From Megascapheus bottae (taxonomy: Eukaryota > Chordata > Mammalia > Rodentia > Geomyidae), in the NCBI GenBank assembly GCA_024803745.1, contig JANJXV010000014.1:2403001-2467000 (forward strand): a stretch of 64,000 nt of DNA. Reading direction: 5' to 3'. Position 1 is the first letter of the stretch. The number at the start of each line of letters is the position of its first letter. The position numbers and the translations under genes were made by a program. This document shows positions 49,663 to 60,808 of the stretch, one piece after another. The notes beneath the pieces are model-generated. The model was given only the letters and a program-made list of their open reading frames with translations. It was not told the origin of the DNA and made no database searches.

Positions 49663-51404
49663 CACTTTCCACAGAACAACAGCTCAACCTCTCTAAAGCT
49701 CTAAAAGGGTTTTTCATTATTATTTTTCAAAGTTCAGTTATTAATGGCCCCCCAATTCAGGAGATAGCTGACTTACTGGTCTACAAATGCATGCTTGTGT
49801 TCACTGGAAGCCTATATTTTTTAGGACAATTCTCTTTACCACACACACAGATGCAAGCAAAGTGGGAGGTAATAAGCAATGAAACAGCCACTGAACGGCC
49901 AGGCAGACCCGCTTCACATAAATATAGCTCCACTGTGTTAAACTCTCTCGGGAGAGTCTAGCATCACTGCTAACAATGGATGAAACCACGGACCAGAATT
50001 CCAGGCCAGCACACAGAATACAGAAGGTGTAAATCCACAGCAGTGATCTACCGCAGAAAGATATACTGGGTGGTAACTTAGCCTTTCAAGCATTACAGAA
50101 ATGTCAAAAAAAAGTAAGAGTCACACAGTCTCTGCTCAGGCCAGCCAGTAGGCTAACATTTCTGTAAAATTTAGTAGCATTTGAGTCTATGACTCCCTTG
50201 ATGGTATGGCATTGGTGTTGACTTATTTACATCTTCAAACCCCATCGAAAGGAATAACCCATACTTACCTTGGAAGCTCAAGATCCCTCAGCCAAGATAC
50301 AGGGTCCTGCCCTGTATCTTTAAGTAGGTGGCTGATTTGTTTTTACTGCATACTTCTTTGTAGTAACACTTCTTACAAAATCCATTACCACTTAGTTAAG
50401 GTAAGAAATGAAAGTAGGATATAAAAGATAGAGTAAACTAACAAATATGAGTGTATGTCAATTTGAAGAAGCCAGTAAAAAATAGAAGAAAATCATTTAT
50501 TTATCTTGAGAAATTAACATGGAAAATCTTCATGTTAATGTTCAAATTCTTGGAAATAAGTCAAAAATCTTAAAATTTTACCTGTGGAGGAAAAAATAAT
50601 GGCAAAGATGGAAGCACAAATTCACACAGACCTAAAGAGGTCCTTGTTTGCATTATACTAAAACCATATTATCTCTTTCTTCAGAAATCTTTCAAGCATT
50701 AGTTTCTTTTTTTCTTCTGACTCCAGCAATCCATGCCTTCATCCAAAATATGGGAAATGTTTTAAAAGCAGAAAACAATGGCTGATAGCAGTGACAGAAA
50801 ATTAACTTTCTAAACTTCAATTACCTTTTTCTATAACACAAACGATCAAGAAAATGGTAGGTGAAAGCAAAAGCATGTGCGATTCAAGCTAGTGTTTCAT
50901 ATTGGCTGACGAACCATATAGCCATTCTTTTTCTGATAGTATGGACTAGAGGTTTTCTTGTAGATTCCTAGCAACCACTGCATCTAAGCAGTTTTGACAA
51001 AAAGCTGACTTATTACTAAATACCTTAAAAACATTTTACCAAGGTAATAAAAGAAATGTCACTTCCTCCTACTGAATGTTTGGGCATAAAAGAGGTATTT
51101 TTATAATGCAGTCCACGATTTACCATATCTATAGTGTTCAAAACAAGCACAATGGAAAGGAAGATTTTTTTCCCCCAGTGGTTTGACAACCGTCTGAATC
51201 AACTATTAGGTTTTCATTGCACTAGTGGCCAATTGCTCACTTTAAAAGCACAAGGGGGGGGGGAGAGGGAGACTGAGATAAAGATTAGAGAGGGAATATT
51301 CTCTTCTAGGCATGCTTTTCTATACAACTATACTACGTGATTTTTTCCTATCTATCAGACTACATGGTAAATACTTTACACAATCAAGCTTTTGTTTAAT
51401 TTTC

Positions 51405-51475
51405 ATGTAGAGCATTCATTCACTTGTCAAATAGTTATTGAATCCTTACTATATGCCAAGCACTATATTACACAG
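51405..51475 (-). repeat. MIR/L2-like fragment
   Basis: The + strand TTATTGAATCCTTACTATAT and GCCAAGCACTATATTACACA is the common reversed MIR/L2 3' motif. Confidence 0.5.
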
Positions 51476-52600
51476 AGTTAGCCTGTACTAACAGAAAACT
51501 GTCAAGGATCTACTTTGTTTCTGTGTACTTGGCACTTCAGAGGTCAGAATACTTGTAATGAAAAATGGGATAGGCAAAGTAGGGTGCCAACTCCAATTAT
51601 TTTTTAAGTCAAAAGGGTAGCTAGTCTTTATCACACTAGTCATTCCATGTCTAAAAGAACATTTGTTAGGATCAATACAAATAAAATATTTCCCAATTTC
51701 ATATTGGGAAGCAACTGACTGGTCATTAGAAAAAAGAATTTAGGAATGAGCCACTTTTCAGTTTTATCTACCTACTAGCTGAAAGATAAAATTGCAAATT
51801 TCTTTTTGCAATAGTAGAAGCTTTGATATTTTCAAATAGTAAGTGGTTACTGTTTTTAAATTTAAAAATGTATTGATAGCTGACAGTATCAAAAAACTTT
51901 CGTACTTTCCTTGGACGTGAAATAAAATGATTCATTCACTTCCTTACTTTGCAGTCTAAACTCTACAACATATATCCATAAAGCAGCTTTTCAATTTCAT
52001 ATTATATTTTAGATATGCCAAATGAAGCACAAACTTTCTCATGTAAGAAACAAACAACTCCCCTTTGCACTAGAGCCCAGTGTTAAATTAGATTCACATG
52101 TGATTGGAGCACCTTCATAATGGACTGTCTATGATTTAAGGCTACAGCTCTAAAGCATCATTTTTTCAAGATAAAATTTGGCAGTTTAGAAAATCTAAAA
52201 CTAGACACAATTTTGTCAGCTCTAAGAAAATTAACACTATAAATAATAATTACTTCTAAATCCAAACTGCTATTGAAGATGACAGTTTGAAACCACAGAG
52301 AATTATATAAAAATGATTAATTGTATGACTTGGTTCTCATTTCAGAAAGTTTATATTTCTAGACTGTATCATAAAAGTTAGAATATATATACTCCATTGA
52401 ATATTACAAATTATTATACACAAATGAATTTTTATAAAATTAGATGATAGGGCTTTTTATTTATTTGATCATCAAAGCCACAAATATTTTTTGTATCAGT
52501 TGAGAAAAAATTTGCTTGAAACGGTATTAATCATCAGTCCATTTTTTAAATCTATGCTACCTGAATAAGCACATTGTTTCTTTAATAATTAGTCTAATCA

Positions 52601-52811
52601 GGGGCCGGGAGTTTGGCCTTGTGATAGAATGCCTGCCTAGCCTAGCATGCACCAAGACCCGGGTTCAATTCCTTGGTACCACCTATACATAGAAAAAAAA
52701 GCTGAAAATGGTGCTGTGGCTCAAGTAATAGAACGCTAGCCTTGAGGAAAGTCCAAGTACAGTATTCAGGTCCTGAGTTTAAGCCTCAGGACTGATAAAA
52801 AAATAAAAAAG
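52601..52811 (+). repeat. Young dimeric ID-like/Geo SINE with perfect target duplication
   Basis: A full-length element from GGGGCCGGGAGTTTGGCCTT to an A-rich tail. It is flanked by a perfect 17 bp target duplication, TAATTAGTCTAATCAGG, at 52586-52602 and 52812-52828. It is antisense to DYNC1I1. The perfect duplication argues for a recent insertion. Confidence 0.93.
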
Positions 52812-55800
52812 TAATTAGTCTAATCAGGGTTTTTTTACACATATAAATAAATATCAAAATAAAGTCACTGCTACTACCTTCTCTCTCAAATGAGTAAATC
52901 ATACCATTAATTGGGAATAATAGCACCCTTTCCTTTTCCTTTTAAAATTAAGTACTTTCTCAGAAAATATAACACTAAAATAATAGTTGTACATTATACT
53001 CACATGGATTCTCAAACATATGTAATTTATTATGATAAAAAGTGAATTAATATATTATCTCTCAAAGTGTTTGCTTGTCTACAATTATGTTTATGAAATT
53101 TCTCATACAAACATGCTTTTACTTAACCGAATATCATTGTGGCCATAATACTACAACATCAGGCAAAAATATGAAAATCTCTTTTGCAGATCCCCAACTT
53201 TTGTTTCTATTATGAAACATCTACATCTTACTGATGCACTGTGTATTTGAATTTTCAGCTTTGACTTGAATATCTGGCATCATGTAAAAATTTCATGACT
53301 GGTTTTTGTCTTCCAGAGAGGGAGAAGCAAAGGAAATATTTAACATCAGCTAAACAAACAAATTCTGTTTCTCTACTGAACAATAAGCTAGGACTTGCAA
53401 AGGCCTTTAAGAAGCTAGCCAGTTTCAGCCACACTCCTTTAATGAGAAACATCAGTGTTTGCGATGATTCTAATGTTGCTACACAGAGACTAGCTCTGCC
53501 TCTTTTTCTGAGTGCTAGTTCATCTTGAGCAAGGGACAACAGCCTGCAGAAAGCACAGTAATCAAACTGATGGGCCCACACAATCCTTTTCCTTTAAATG
53601 TTTTATTATAGGTCTCTGGTCAGATGAATCCCCAAATCTTAGTTTAACTTGGTACTTTGTGTTCTGTATGCCCTCTTCTGAAGGAGGAGGGTATTTATTT
53701 ATACAAAGGCTGTGCTTCTTAGGAGAATTGATAAAGTTTTGTCCTACTGGAAACTGTGAGGTAGTTCCACGAAGCAGACAATACTGCTTAACTGTAATGT
53801 CTTTAAAATCCATAGATGGATTTATTTCATGTCACTCAAATCCTTTTTAACTTCCAGCACTTCTGGCTCATCAGATGCCCTCACATGAAGCTGCTATTTA
53901 TCATAAAGCACAAACGAAGCTCCTGGAATTTCTTTTATTCTTACTCGGGCTGTCTGTGAAATTGTGGACAGTATTTTCAAAAATTAGTTTTTATACATAA
54001 TACCTTGATTATAATTTGAATGTATATTACTTTGGTCATTTTTCCTGTTGGAATGCCAAATAAACTTTTGAGACTAATTTTTATTTCAGATTTAAAACAT
54101 ATTCAATTGGACATTGAAGTTTTCCCTTTACTCTTGTAGCAACAGTGTTTCATCTCCCATATTCATCTGTATTTTTCCTTTCCAAGGAATTTCAATATCT
54201 TAACAAATATCAAATGATCTTTGATTAAAATTTCCAAAGAAAGAACTGCTATTCTTTTGGCCCACAAACAGTTGTGTCAAACAAACCATTTGTAATGCTG
54301 CCAAAGTAAAAAGGTTTATATCTTACCATATATACACATTTTATTTGGTAATTAGTCAGTGGAATACTAAACAACTAAACCTAGGGTGATAGGATTTATC
54401 CATCCTACAAATCAATTTTTACATGATTTTATTTTGCAAATTCTACTTTGACTAGTGGAAAAAGATAATCAGGGATTTGAATGCTAGGTGTGTTTATCGC
54501 AACTGAAGACAAAAATCTTTCCTAGAAGAGGTTAATGGAAAAAGAAATCATAGGAGGTGGAAGATAAACTGTTTCCTTCAAAACTGGGGCTGCAAACAGC
54601 ATTCTAACTAATTCAGATAAGCAGCAAACATAGTTGTTAGGGGGATATTTATGACAGCTGCATTCCAGTGACAGCACTGAGGCAATGACAATGGCAGCAG
54701 GCTTTCTATAAAACACATCTGCCAGAAAGACAGGTAGATAGTCTGACTATCAATCATCAGGACATGTGAATAATTCTATATGCACTGGCCCATGTGCTGT
54801 TAAAATCAGCTCCATATACACACACAGAAGCTTGCTGTTCAGGAAAGGGCTACAGCTCTCAGGAATTTTTGTTTCTGATTATTTAAAGTGTGTGTTGTTC
54901 ATACATCATTTTCAAAAAATAAAAGTCCTGCATTGAATACCCTAATACACTCAGATGAGACTATATCCCACATTTTCAAGTTCTATTTTGAGTTAATTTA
55001 TGACTTGTTATCTTAGTCATGTTTTAATTAATTGAGATCTTACAGTGCTCAAAGAGATTTGCATCCTTAGTTTGAAATTTTCTCAAAACCGATTCAAGGT
55101 CTTGGCTCATCTTTAACTTCAGATCTCAGAAAATTTCATAATGGTATATGCCACCCTTTGTCTATTTAAGACACTTTTAAAAACACAAATAGACATTGTA
55201 GCTAAATAATAAAAAGGGTCTCTTCTGTCTTTTCCCAGATTTGCTTAACTTCCATTTATGCTAATGAATGTTAAGCACCTGTTCTGCAAAGAAAATAGAC
55301 CTCTATCTGTGAAAATGAGTGTGTACAGTGTACTTTCCCAATACAATGCTGAAATCAAACAAGCAAAAATGTGTGCTATATAAACAAAGCATCATGTGGC
55401 CAGCTTGAAAACATAGATGTTTTATATTTTAACTCCTGACTCATGGGCCTGGAGATATTACTCATACTTGGCCATTGAAATACAACAAAAAGAAAAAAAA
55501 ATGTGGGAGAGGAGAAGGGATGGAAAAACTCCATCTGGTGACTTCAGTGAGCTCATACACAGCTCTCTGTTTACCCTGTCAGAAGTTTATAACAAATTGC
55601 ATCAGGAAATCTGGATTCAAGCCACTGCTCTCTACCATCATCTTAAAAGTCAGGAAGCTAATTGCACATAATAGAGAAAGACATGATCAGGGAACGATGT
55701 ACTGGGAATCCCTGTAGCAGCTGTAGCCTCAGCTGGGATAGAAGATGAGCCAGACAATTGTTAGTTGACTAGCGACACCAGAGTCTGTCTCTGAAGTGCC

Positions 55801-56009
55801 CTCTTATTTGGTGCCTGTGCTCACAGGAAGGCAAGTCCTCCTGGACTTGGATGGAACTATCTCCATTAGGGGTCACAGAAGTCTCTCTTATCAGGGAGTT
55901 CTTGATAATGATGAGGACAGAGAAAGGCTGTTCTATTCTCCCCCATCGGCAGTAGGAATAGCAGAGATTTTTTTCCAGAAGTTATACTTAAGAAAAAATT
56001 CTGATGTGA

Positions 56010-56334
56010 GCTGGACTGCTGTGGTGGCTCATACCTGTAATTCTAGCAACTCAGAAGGCTGAGATCTGAGGACTGAGGTTCAAAACAAACCCAAGCAGGA
56101 AGGTTTATGAAACTCTAATCTCTGATTAACTAGCAAAAAGCTGGTAATGGAGCTGTGATTCAAGTGGCATGACACCGTCCTTAAGGAGAAAGTTTAAGGG
56201 ACAGCACCCAGGCTTTGAGTTCAAACTGCAGAACTCTCTCTGTCTCTGTCTCTGTGTCTGTCTCTGTCTTTCTGTGTCTCTGTCTCTCTCTCTCTGTCAC
56301 TTTGTTTCTGTCTGTCTGTCTCTCACACACACAC
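56010..56334 (+). repeat. 7SL-like/Geo SINE with (TCTG/TC)n tail
   Basis: The element at 56010-56234 (GTGGTGGCTCATACCTGTAA head, GATTCAAGTGGCATGACACC right half) is followed by a CTCTGT/TC-rich array to about 56320 and a short CA run. Confidence 0.75.
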
Positions 56335-56345
56335 ATGATGTAGTG

Positions 56346-56584
56346 GTGCTGGGCACAGTGGCTCACGCCTGTAATCCTCGCTACTCAGGAGGCTGAGATC
56401 TGAGTATCAAGGTTCAAAGCCAGCTCGGACACAAAAGGACATGAGACTCTTATCTCCAATTAAACTCTAGAAAACAGGAAGTGGGGCTTGGCTCAAAGGT
56501 AGGGTGGTAACCTTGAGCTGAAGAGCTCAAGGACAGCACCCAGGCCAAGTTCAAGCCCCATGGGCCCCCCACTCCACAAAAATA

Positions 56585-56632
<48 letters not shown>
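56346..56632 (+). repeat. 7SL-like/Geo SINE with (CA)n tail
   Basis: A well-preserved copy: GCTGGGCACAGTGGCTCACG, CTACTCAGGAGGCTGAGATC, CCAATTAAACTCTAGAAAAC and AAGTTCAAGCCCCATGGG. Then ACAAAAATAC and a (CA)n array to 56632. Confidence 0.85.
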
Positions 56633-56786
56633 CCAAGTTAGTGGTGAGGCAAATTAGAATTCCAATTTTTCTTCAGCTACACCTTTATGCACATGATTAT
56701 GTTTATAATGATGTTTATAATCATTTTTTTCTCATTCACAAACTATTGAATGCTCTTTTAATCATTGTAAAAACTAGACTACAAGG

Positions 56787-56868
56787 GCTAGGGACATAGC
56801 TCAAATGGCAGAGTGTTTGCCTAGTAAGTGTGAGGGTTCATTTCCACACACACACACACACACACAGA
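56787..56868 (+). repeat. ID-like SINE head with (CA)n tail
   Basis: The text GGGACATAGCTCAAATGGCA, GTGTTTGCCTAGTAAGTGTG, then (CA)n at about 56840-56866. The right half is absent. Confidence 0.6.
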
Positions 56869-58664
56869 GAAAATTATACAACATACACTATCCTTAAGCA
56901 CATTTCTAGAGATTTCTCTTCCTTCTTAAGATGAAGCTGAAGGTCACCGTGTTTCATTACTGTTTGCCTCATGGTTATTTTTGAGGACAGAAGTGGATAT
57001 GTAACCTGCAGGGTGCAGGACAAAATCTAAATGTGAAGCCCCTTGTTTTTGAAAATATTTTGACAAGGGCAGGGTGATGACAATAAAGCTCAGGGCTCCC
57101 TAAATGCAAGGCCCTAAGTAACGGCACAGGTCTCAAGATCATGAATCCAATTTCACTTTCTAGAACAGGGCCTCAGTATAACAAAGCTCCCATCCTCTCC
57201 TCCTTTCCTAGCCTCACAGAGACTACAGCCAAATCAGCAGTAAGAACATGAATGGGAGTTGTTATCTGTGAGATGAACTGTTCAAGATACTTAGGTCCCA
57301 AAGAAAGCAGATCAAGAATGGGTATGCTACCCTTTCTCTCTTGTGAACATTGCAAGAGCTGTGTAGAAGCATTTAATCTTCTTCCTAGAGGGTACCACAA
57401 AGCAAGCCTTTCCTTTCAATGGCCAGAAGGACCCTGATGAAGAATTCCATTTCAATGGTGACCAAAAGACCAATTTTGTGTACTGATAATAATACTAGCA
57501 CAGCCTACTGACAATTTGGTACTCTGTTTGATTTTTCTCTTCCTCTGTATTTTTTTAAGAAATTGTTTCCTGCTTCCCTCTCATCAGCCATGCATCAGTC
57601 TTAGATTTGACCTCTGTTTCTCAAAGGGTCAGTCTGATGCAAAGATACTCCATGCAGCGTTTTGCATGTTAGGTGATGTGGATAAATGGGAAGGGCCTGC
57701 TTAAAAGGTGCCCAATTTTTCTGAGTACAGCTCTGATGTGTTGGTTCTAAGCTGCTAAATGATGCAATGGTAATTACAGTAATGGTGGCATTTGCCCATA
57801 GAAGGATCTACCATCTCTCAGCAGGGAGCTGAGCTAAGCCTGCAAGAAAGTCATCTTTCCTGTAGTACATGGTGTCTTGAAACCTTTGGTTCTCAGAACT
57901 TTTGAATTAGGCACAAAGGTGAGTGAGGAGAGACAGAAATAACTTTTCTGGGGGGAGGGGCAGGGATGGGAGAGACTGTAGTTGAGACTAAATGACTTTG
58001 TTAAGTATGGATCTTTCTGAGCTATATACATTGCTTTGTGTGTGATCAAACAATACAGAAAGGATTGTCCAAATGTCTAAGCCTGACCCAATTCTTGGTC
58101 ATTCAGAGAAGGGCTAGAAGATTGTAATATTACCTTCACTCAATAAAATAGTATATCCTTTTCCCCCTGTCCTGGTAGTGAATTTGTAGGGATAAACAAC
58201 TCTACAAATTGTTTGGTCTATTATATGTCACGGAGAGTTTTCTATAGCCTGTCTAGACTCCAGACAATAGACGAGACTGGTCTATAGTTGCAGACATTTC
58301 TATAGTCTGTAATATCACTTAGAAAAGCAAGGGCAATAATAAAAAAATGAAAACCAGCCTGGCCTGCCAGTATGATAGTAGAAATATGAGTATAACAACA
58401 CTTTACAATTTAGGAATGATGATAGCACCCTAGAAAGTAGTTTTAGCAGCCACATACCAGCCAAGGCTACTTTTATAAAAGCATATATACTCCCAAGATA
58501 TGAGTCATATTCAAGTAATCCTACCCATAAGTTATGAAACCACTTTATTACAGAAATTCTGTACATATTTTAATGCTTCTTTTCCTACCGGATAGACATG
58601 GTATGTATGAATATCTATCTATGCAGCTGTATATTTAAGTCAGCACAAAGCCTTTACAGAATAA

Positions 58665-58840
58665 AAATGAGAGATTTTTGGGAGGGGGTATGGGAAGAGA
58701 AAGTCGGAAAAAACATGAGAAGGATTATCAGTATTCAAGAAGTAATGTATCCATTACCAGACGAATGTAACTGTAACCCCCTCTATATGTTACATCGACA
58801 GAAAAATACAAATAAAAAATTGCTTTCAAAAAATAAAAGA
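58665..58840 (+). mobile_element. L1 3' end with polypurine tract
   Basis: The text GGGAGGGGGTATGGGAAGAG, TTCAAGAAGTAATGTATCC, GACGAATGTAACTGTAACCC, AATACAAATAAAAAATTGC. Close to the 3945-4110 copy. Confidence 0.6.
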
Positions 58841-60606
58841 TTGTTAAACTGTTCCACTTTTTAATCCCCTTGAGAGACACAGGAAGATATAACAACTAAT
58901 ATTTTATAGAAGCTTAATAGTGTTTAGAGACATTTATGTGTATGTATATATACACAGATATGCACACATATGTACACAGTCATATATAAGAAATGTGAAA
59001 AAAGAGTTTTTAAAATATCCTGTTTCCTGCTATTTCATCTGAGTATATCCTCACATTAATTTTTCTCCCACAATTATATTTGTTATAAACAAAGGAAATG
59101 AACTTATTTCACCTCTAAAAAACAATAAATAGAAAAAGCCAATCAATAAAAGAAAGAAACAGGAAAGGAAAAGAGACATACTTTACATTCTTCTTTGCTC
59201 TCTATTTTATATGTTCAGAAATGGTGTAATAAAGTGTATTTGTTGTGAAGTTGTATAGTTTTTTATGTTGATGAAGTGCACGAAAGGTCTCATTAAGTAT
59301 AAAGAAAGCATTGCTATAAAACTATCGGCAGTATTTCTGACTAAAAGGAAATTCTCTTCCCCAGACTCTAGCTTATGTCAATGGTCACCAGACTGCAACT
59401 TCACCATTGGCAGTCGCTATTAATATTCCTTGTCATTGCTGCATGACTTTGCTTATGGCCTCAAGACTAGCCAAATAGAAAGATGTTTAACAAAGTGCTC
59501 TTAAGCATAGAGACTCTTCTGGTTGTCTTACGTAGAAGTGTGCTTCTCTGAAGGGGAAGCCTCCATCTCTAATGTCTAGTTTCTGGGCCTGGCTAGATTT
59601 TGAAAAACACCCTGTAGTTTGTGTCAATGTAATCAACTGTACCAGATAATACTATATAGTAAATCATCAAAAGTTCCATTGTAGAGCAAACTGGCTGGGA
59701 TGATCAGATTTATAGGCTGCTGATTATCGGAACTGTAAACAAGTCTTTCTAGTGTTACACTTGTCCAGGATGTATTTACAGGCCTAGGACACTGGGAAGA
59801 CAAATGTGCTATATTTTTACTCGGGAATGCGAATGTTAGATTCTAATGATGCCAAGATAAGTCCACACAACACTTTCATTTTGTTCTTTTTGAAAGTTCA
59901 ATATTTTTCTTTTAAGGACAAAAGTCCTATGACTTCGCCAAGAACAGGCCTTGTCAATGCTTCCCTGTAGAGCAACATAAACAGACAAGCTTAAGAACTA
60001 TTGGCTTGTAATGTAATTCTAAATAAATAAAGACTGTAAGGTTTTCCTGAAAGAAAAAAAGATGCAATTTTCCCTTTGATACATGCCATGACAGTGTCAT
60101 AGCACATCCTAACATATACCAGCAGTTTACATCTCAGATTTAATACCATTGAGTGCCACAAAATGGTATGAAATTTGATTAATCACAGCCTTCTCAATTG
60201 GCTACACTTTCATTAATTAAGCATAGCAACTTAAACTTGACTTCTCAAAGTCAACAAATTCCAGGTTCAATGTAAGCACGATGAATTTGGCAAGCTTTTC
60301 CTTCTCTTGCCAGTGGTGGGGGTTTCAACCAGGGCTCTACCACAGGAAGCTGGGAATTCAACTCTAAATGCAGTGGGCATCATTAACTAGAGTGTCTTGT
60401 GCACGGAGGCACAGACCAAATTAGGCCCTAAGGTGGACTTGCCCAACTCCCTCTGAACTAAGTGGAAACTTGTAAACACACACGAGAAGGTTCTTGTGGC
60501 TCTAATGCATTTGTCAACAACTTCATTAGGTCTTTCAAGTAGATACACAAGAAATCCCTCTCCCAATGAAAAGGCAAACACCTTCCAAATCCAAACAAAC
60601 ATGTAC

Positions 60607-60732
60607 CTCTCCCACGTCGTAGATCCAAATACGGCCTTCTGAGTCTCCTACAGCAACTTCTTTGCCAGCCTGAGCCCAGCGCACACGGTTTAGGGCTGAG
60701 GCCCCCTCAATGGCCACACTTGCTGTCGGAAC
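60607..60732 (-). CDS. DYNC1I1: DYNC1I1 penultimate exon (last WD-repeat blade)
   Basis: This 126 bp exon, phase 0-0, encodes 42 residues: [20 protein letters not shown] to [11 protein letters not shown], human residues about 568-609. [22 protein letters not shown] followed by IWIYD is a WD-repeat strand pattern, with YD in place of WD. It belongs to the C-terminal beta-propeller that binds the dynein heavy chain. The acceptor is CTTCTTTGGCAG and the donor GAG/GTACAT on the - strand. A long (TG)n array in transcript sense begins 17 nt upstream of the acceptor. Because the exon is a multiple of three, skipping it would keep the frame but delete the blade. Confidence 0.96.
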
Positions 60733-60748
60733 CTGCCAAAGAAGGTGA

Positions 60749-60808
<60 letters not shown>

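Larger units (their letters stand above)
43179..60606 (-). other. DYNC1I1: DYNC1I1 last intron (17.4 kb)
   Basis: Bounded by donor GAG/GTACAT and acceptor CTTTGCAG on the - strand. No additional exon is recognised. Repeats are sparse compared with the SLC25A13 side. The intervals 43940-46380, 48550-49170, 49230-52580, 52830-56000 and 56880-58650 show almost no recognisable repeats, and most of the intron is AT-rich. Open frames such as 53255-53581(-), 53512-53850(+), 55417-55717(+) and 57173-57400(-) have no family resemblance. Confidence 0.85.

Noticed and set aside
60300..60365. Possible SINE remnant (GCCAGTGGTGGGGGTTTCAA)
   Set aside because: Too short and diverged to assign.
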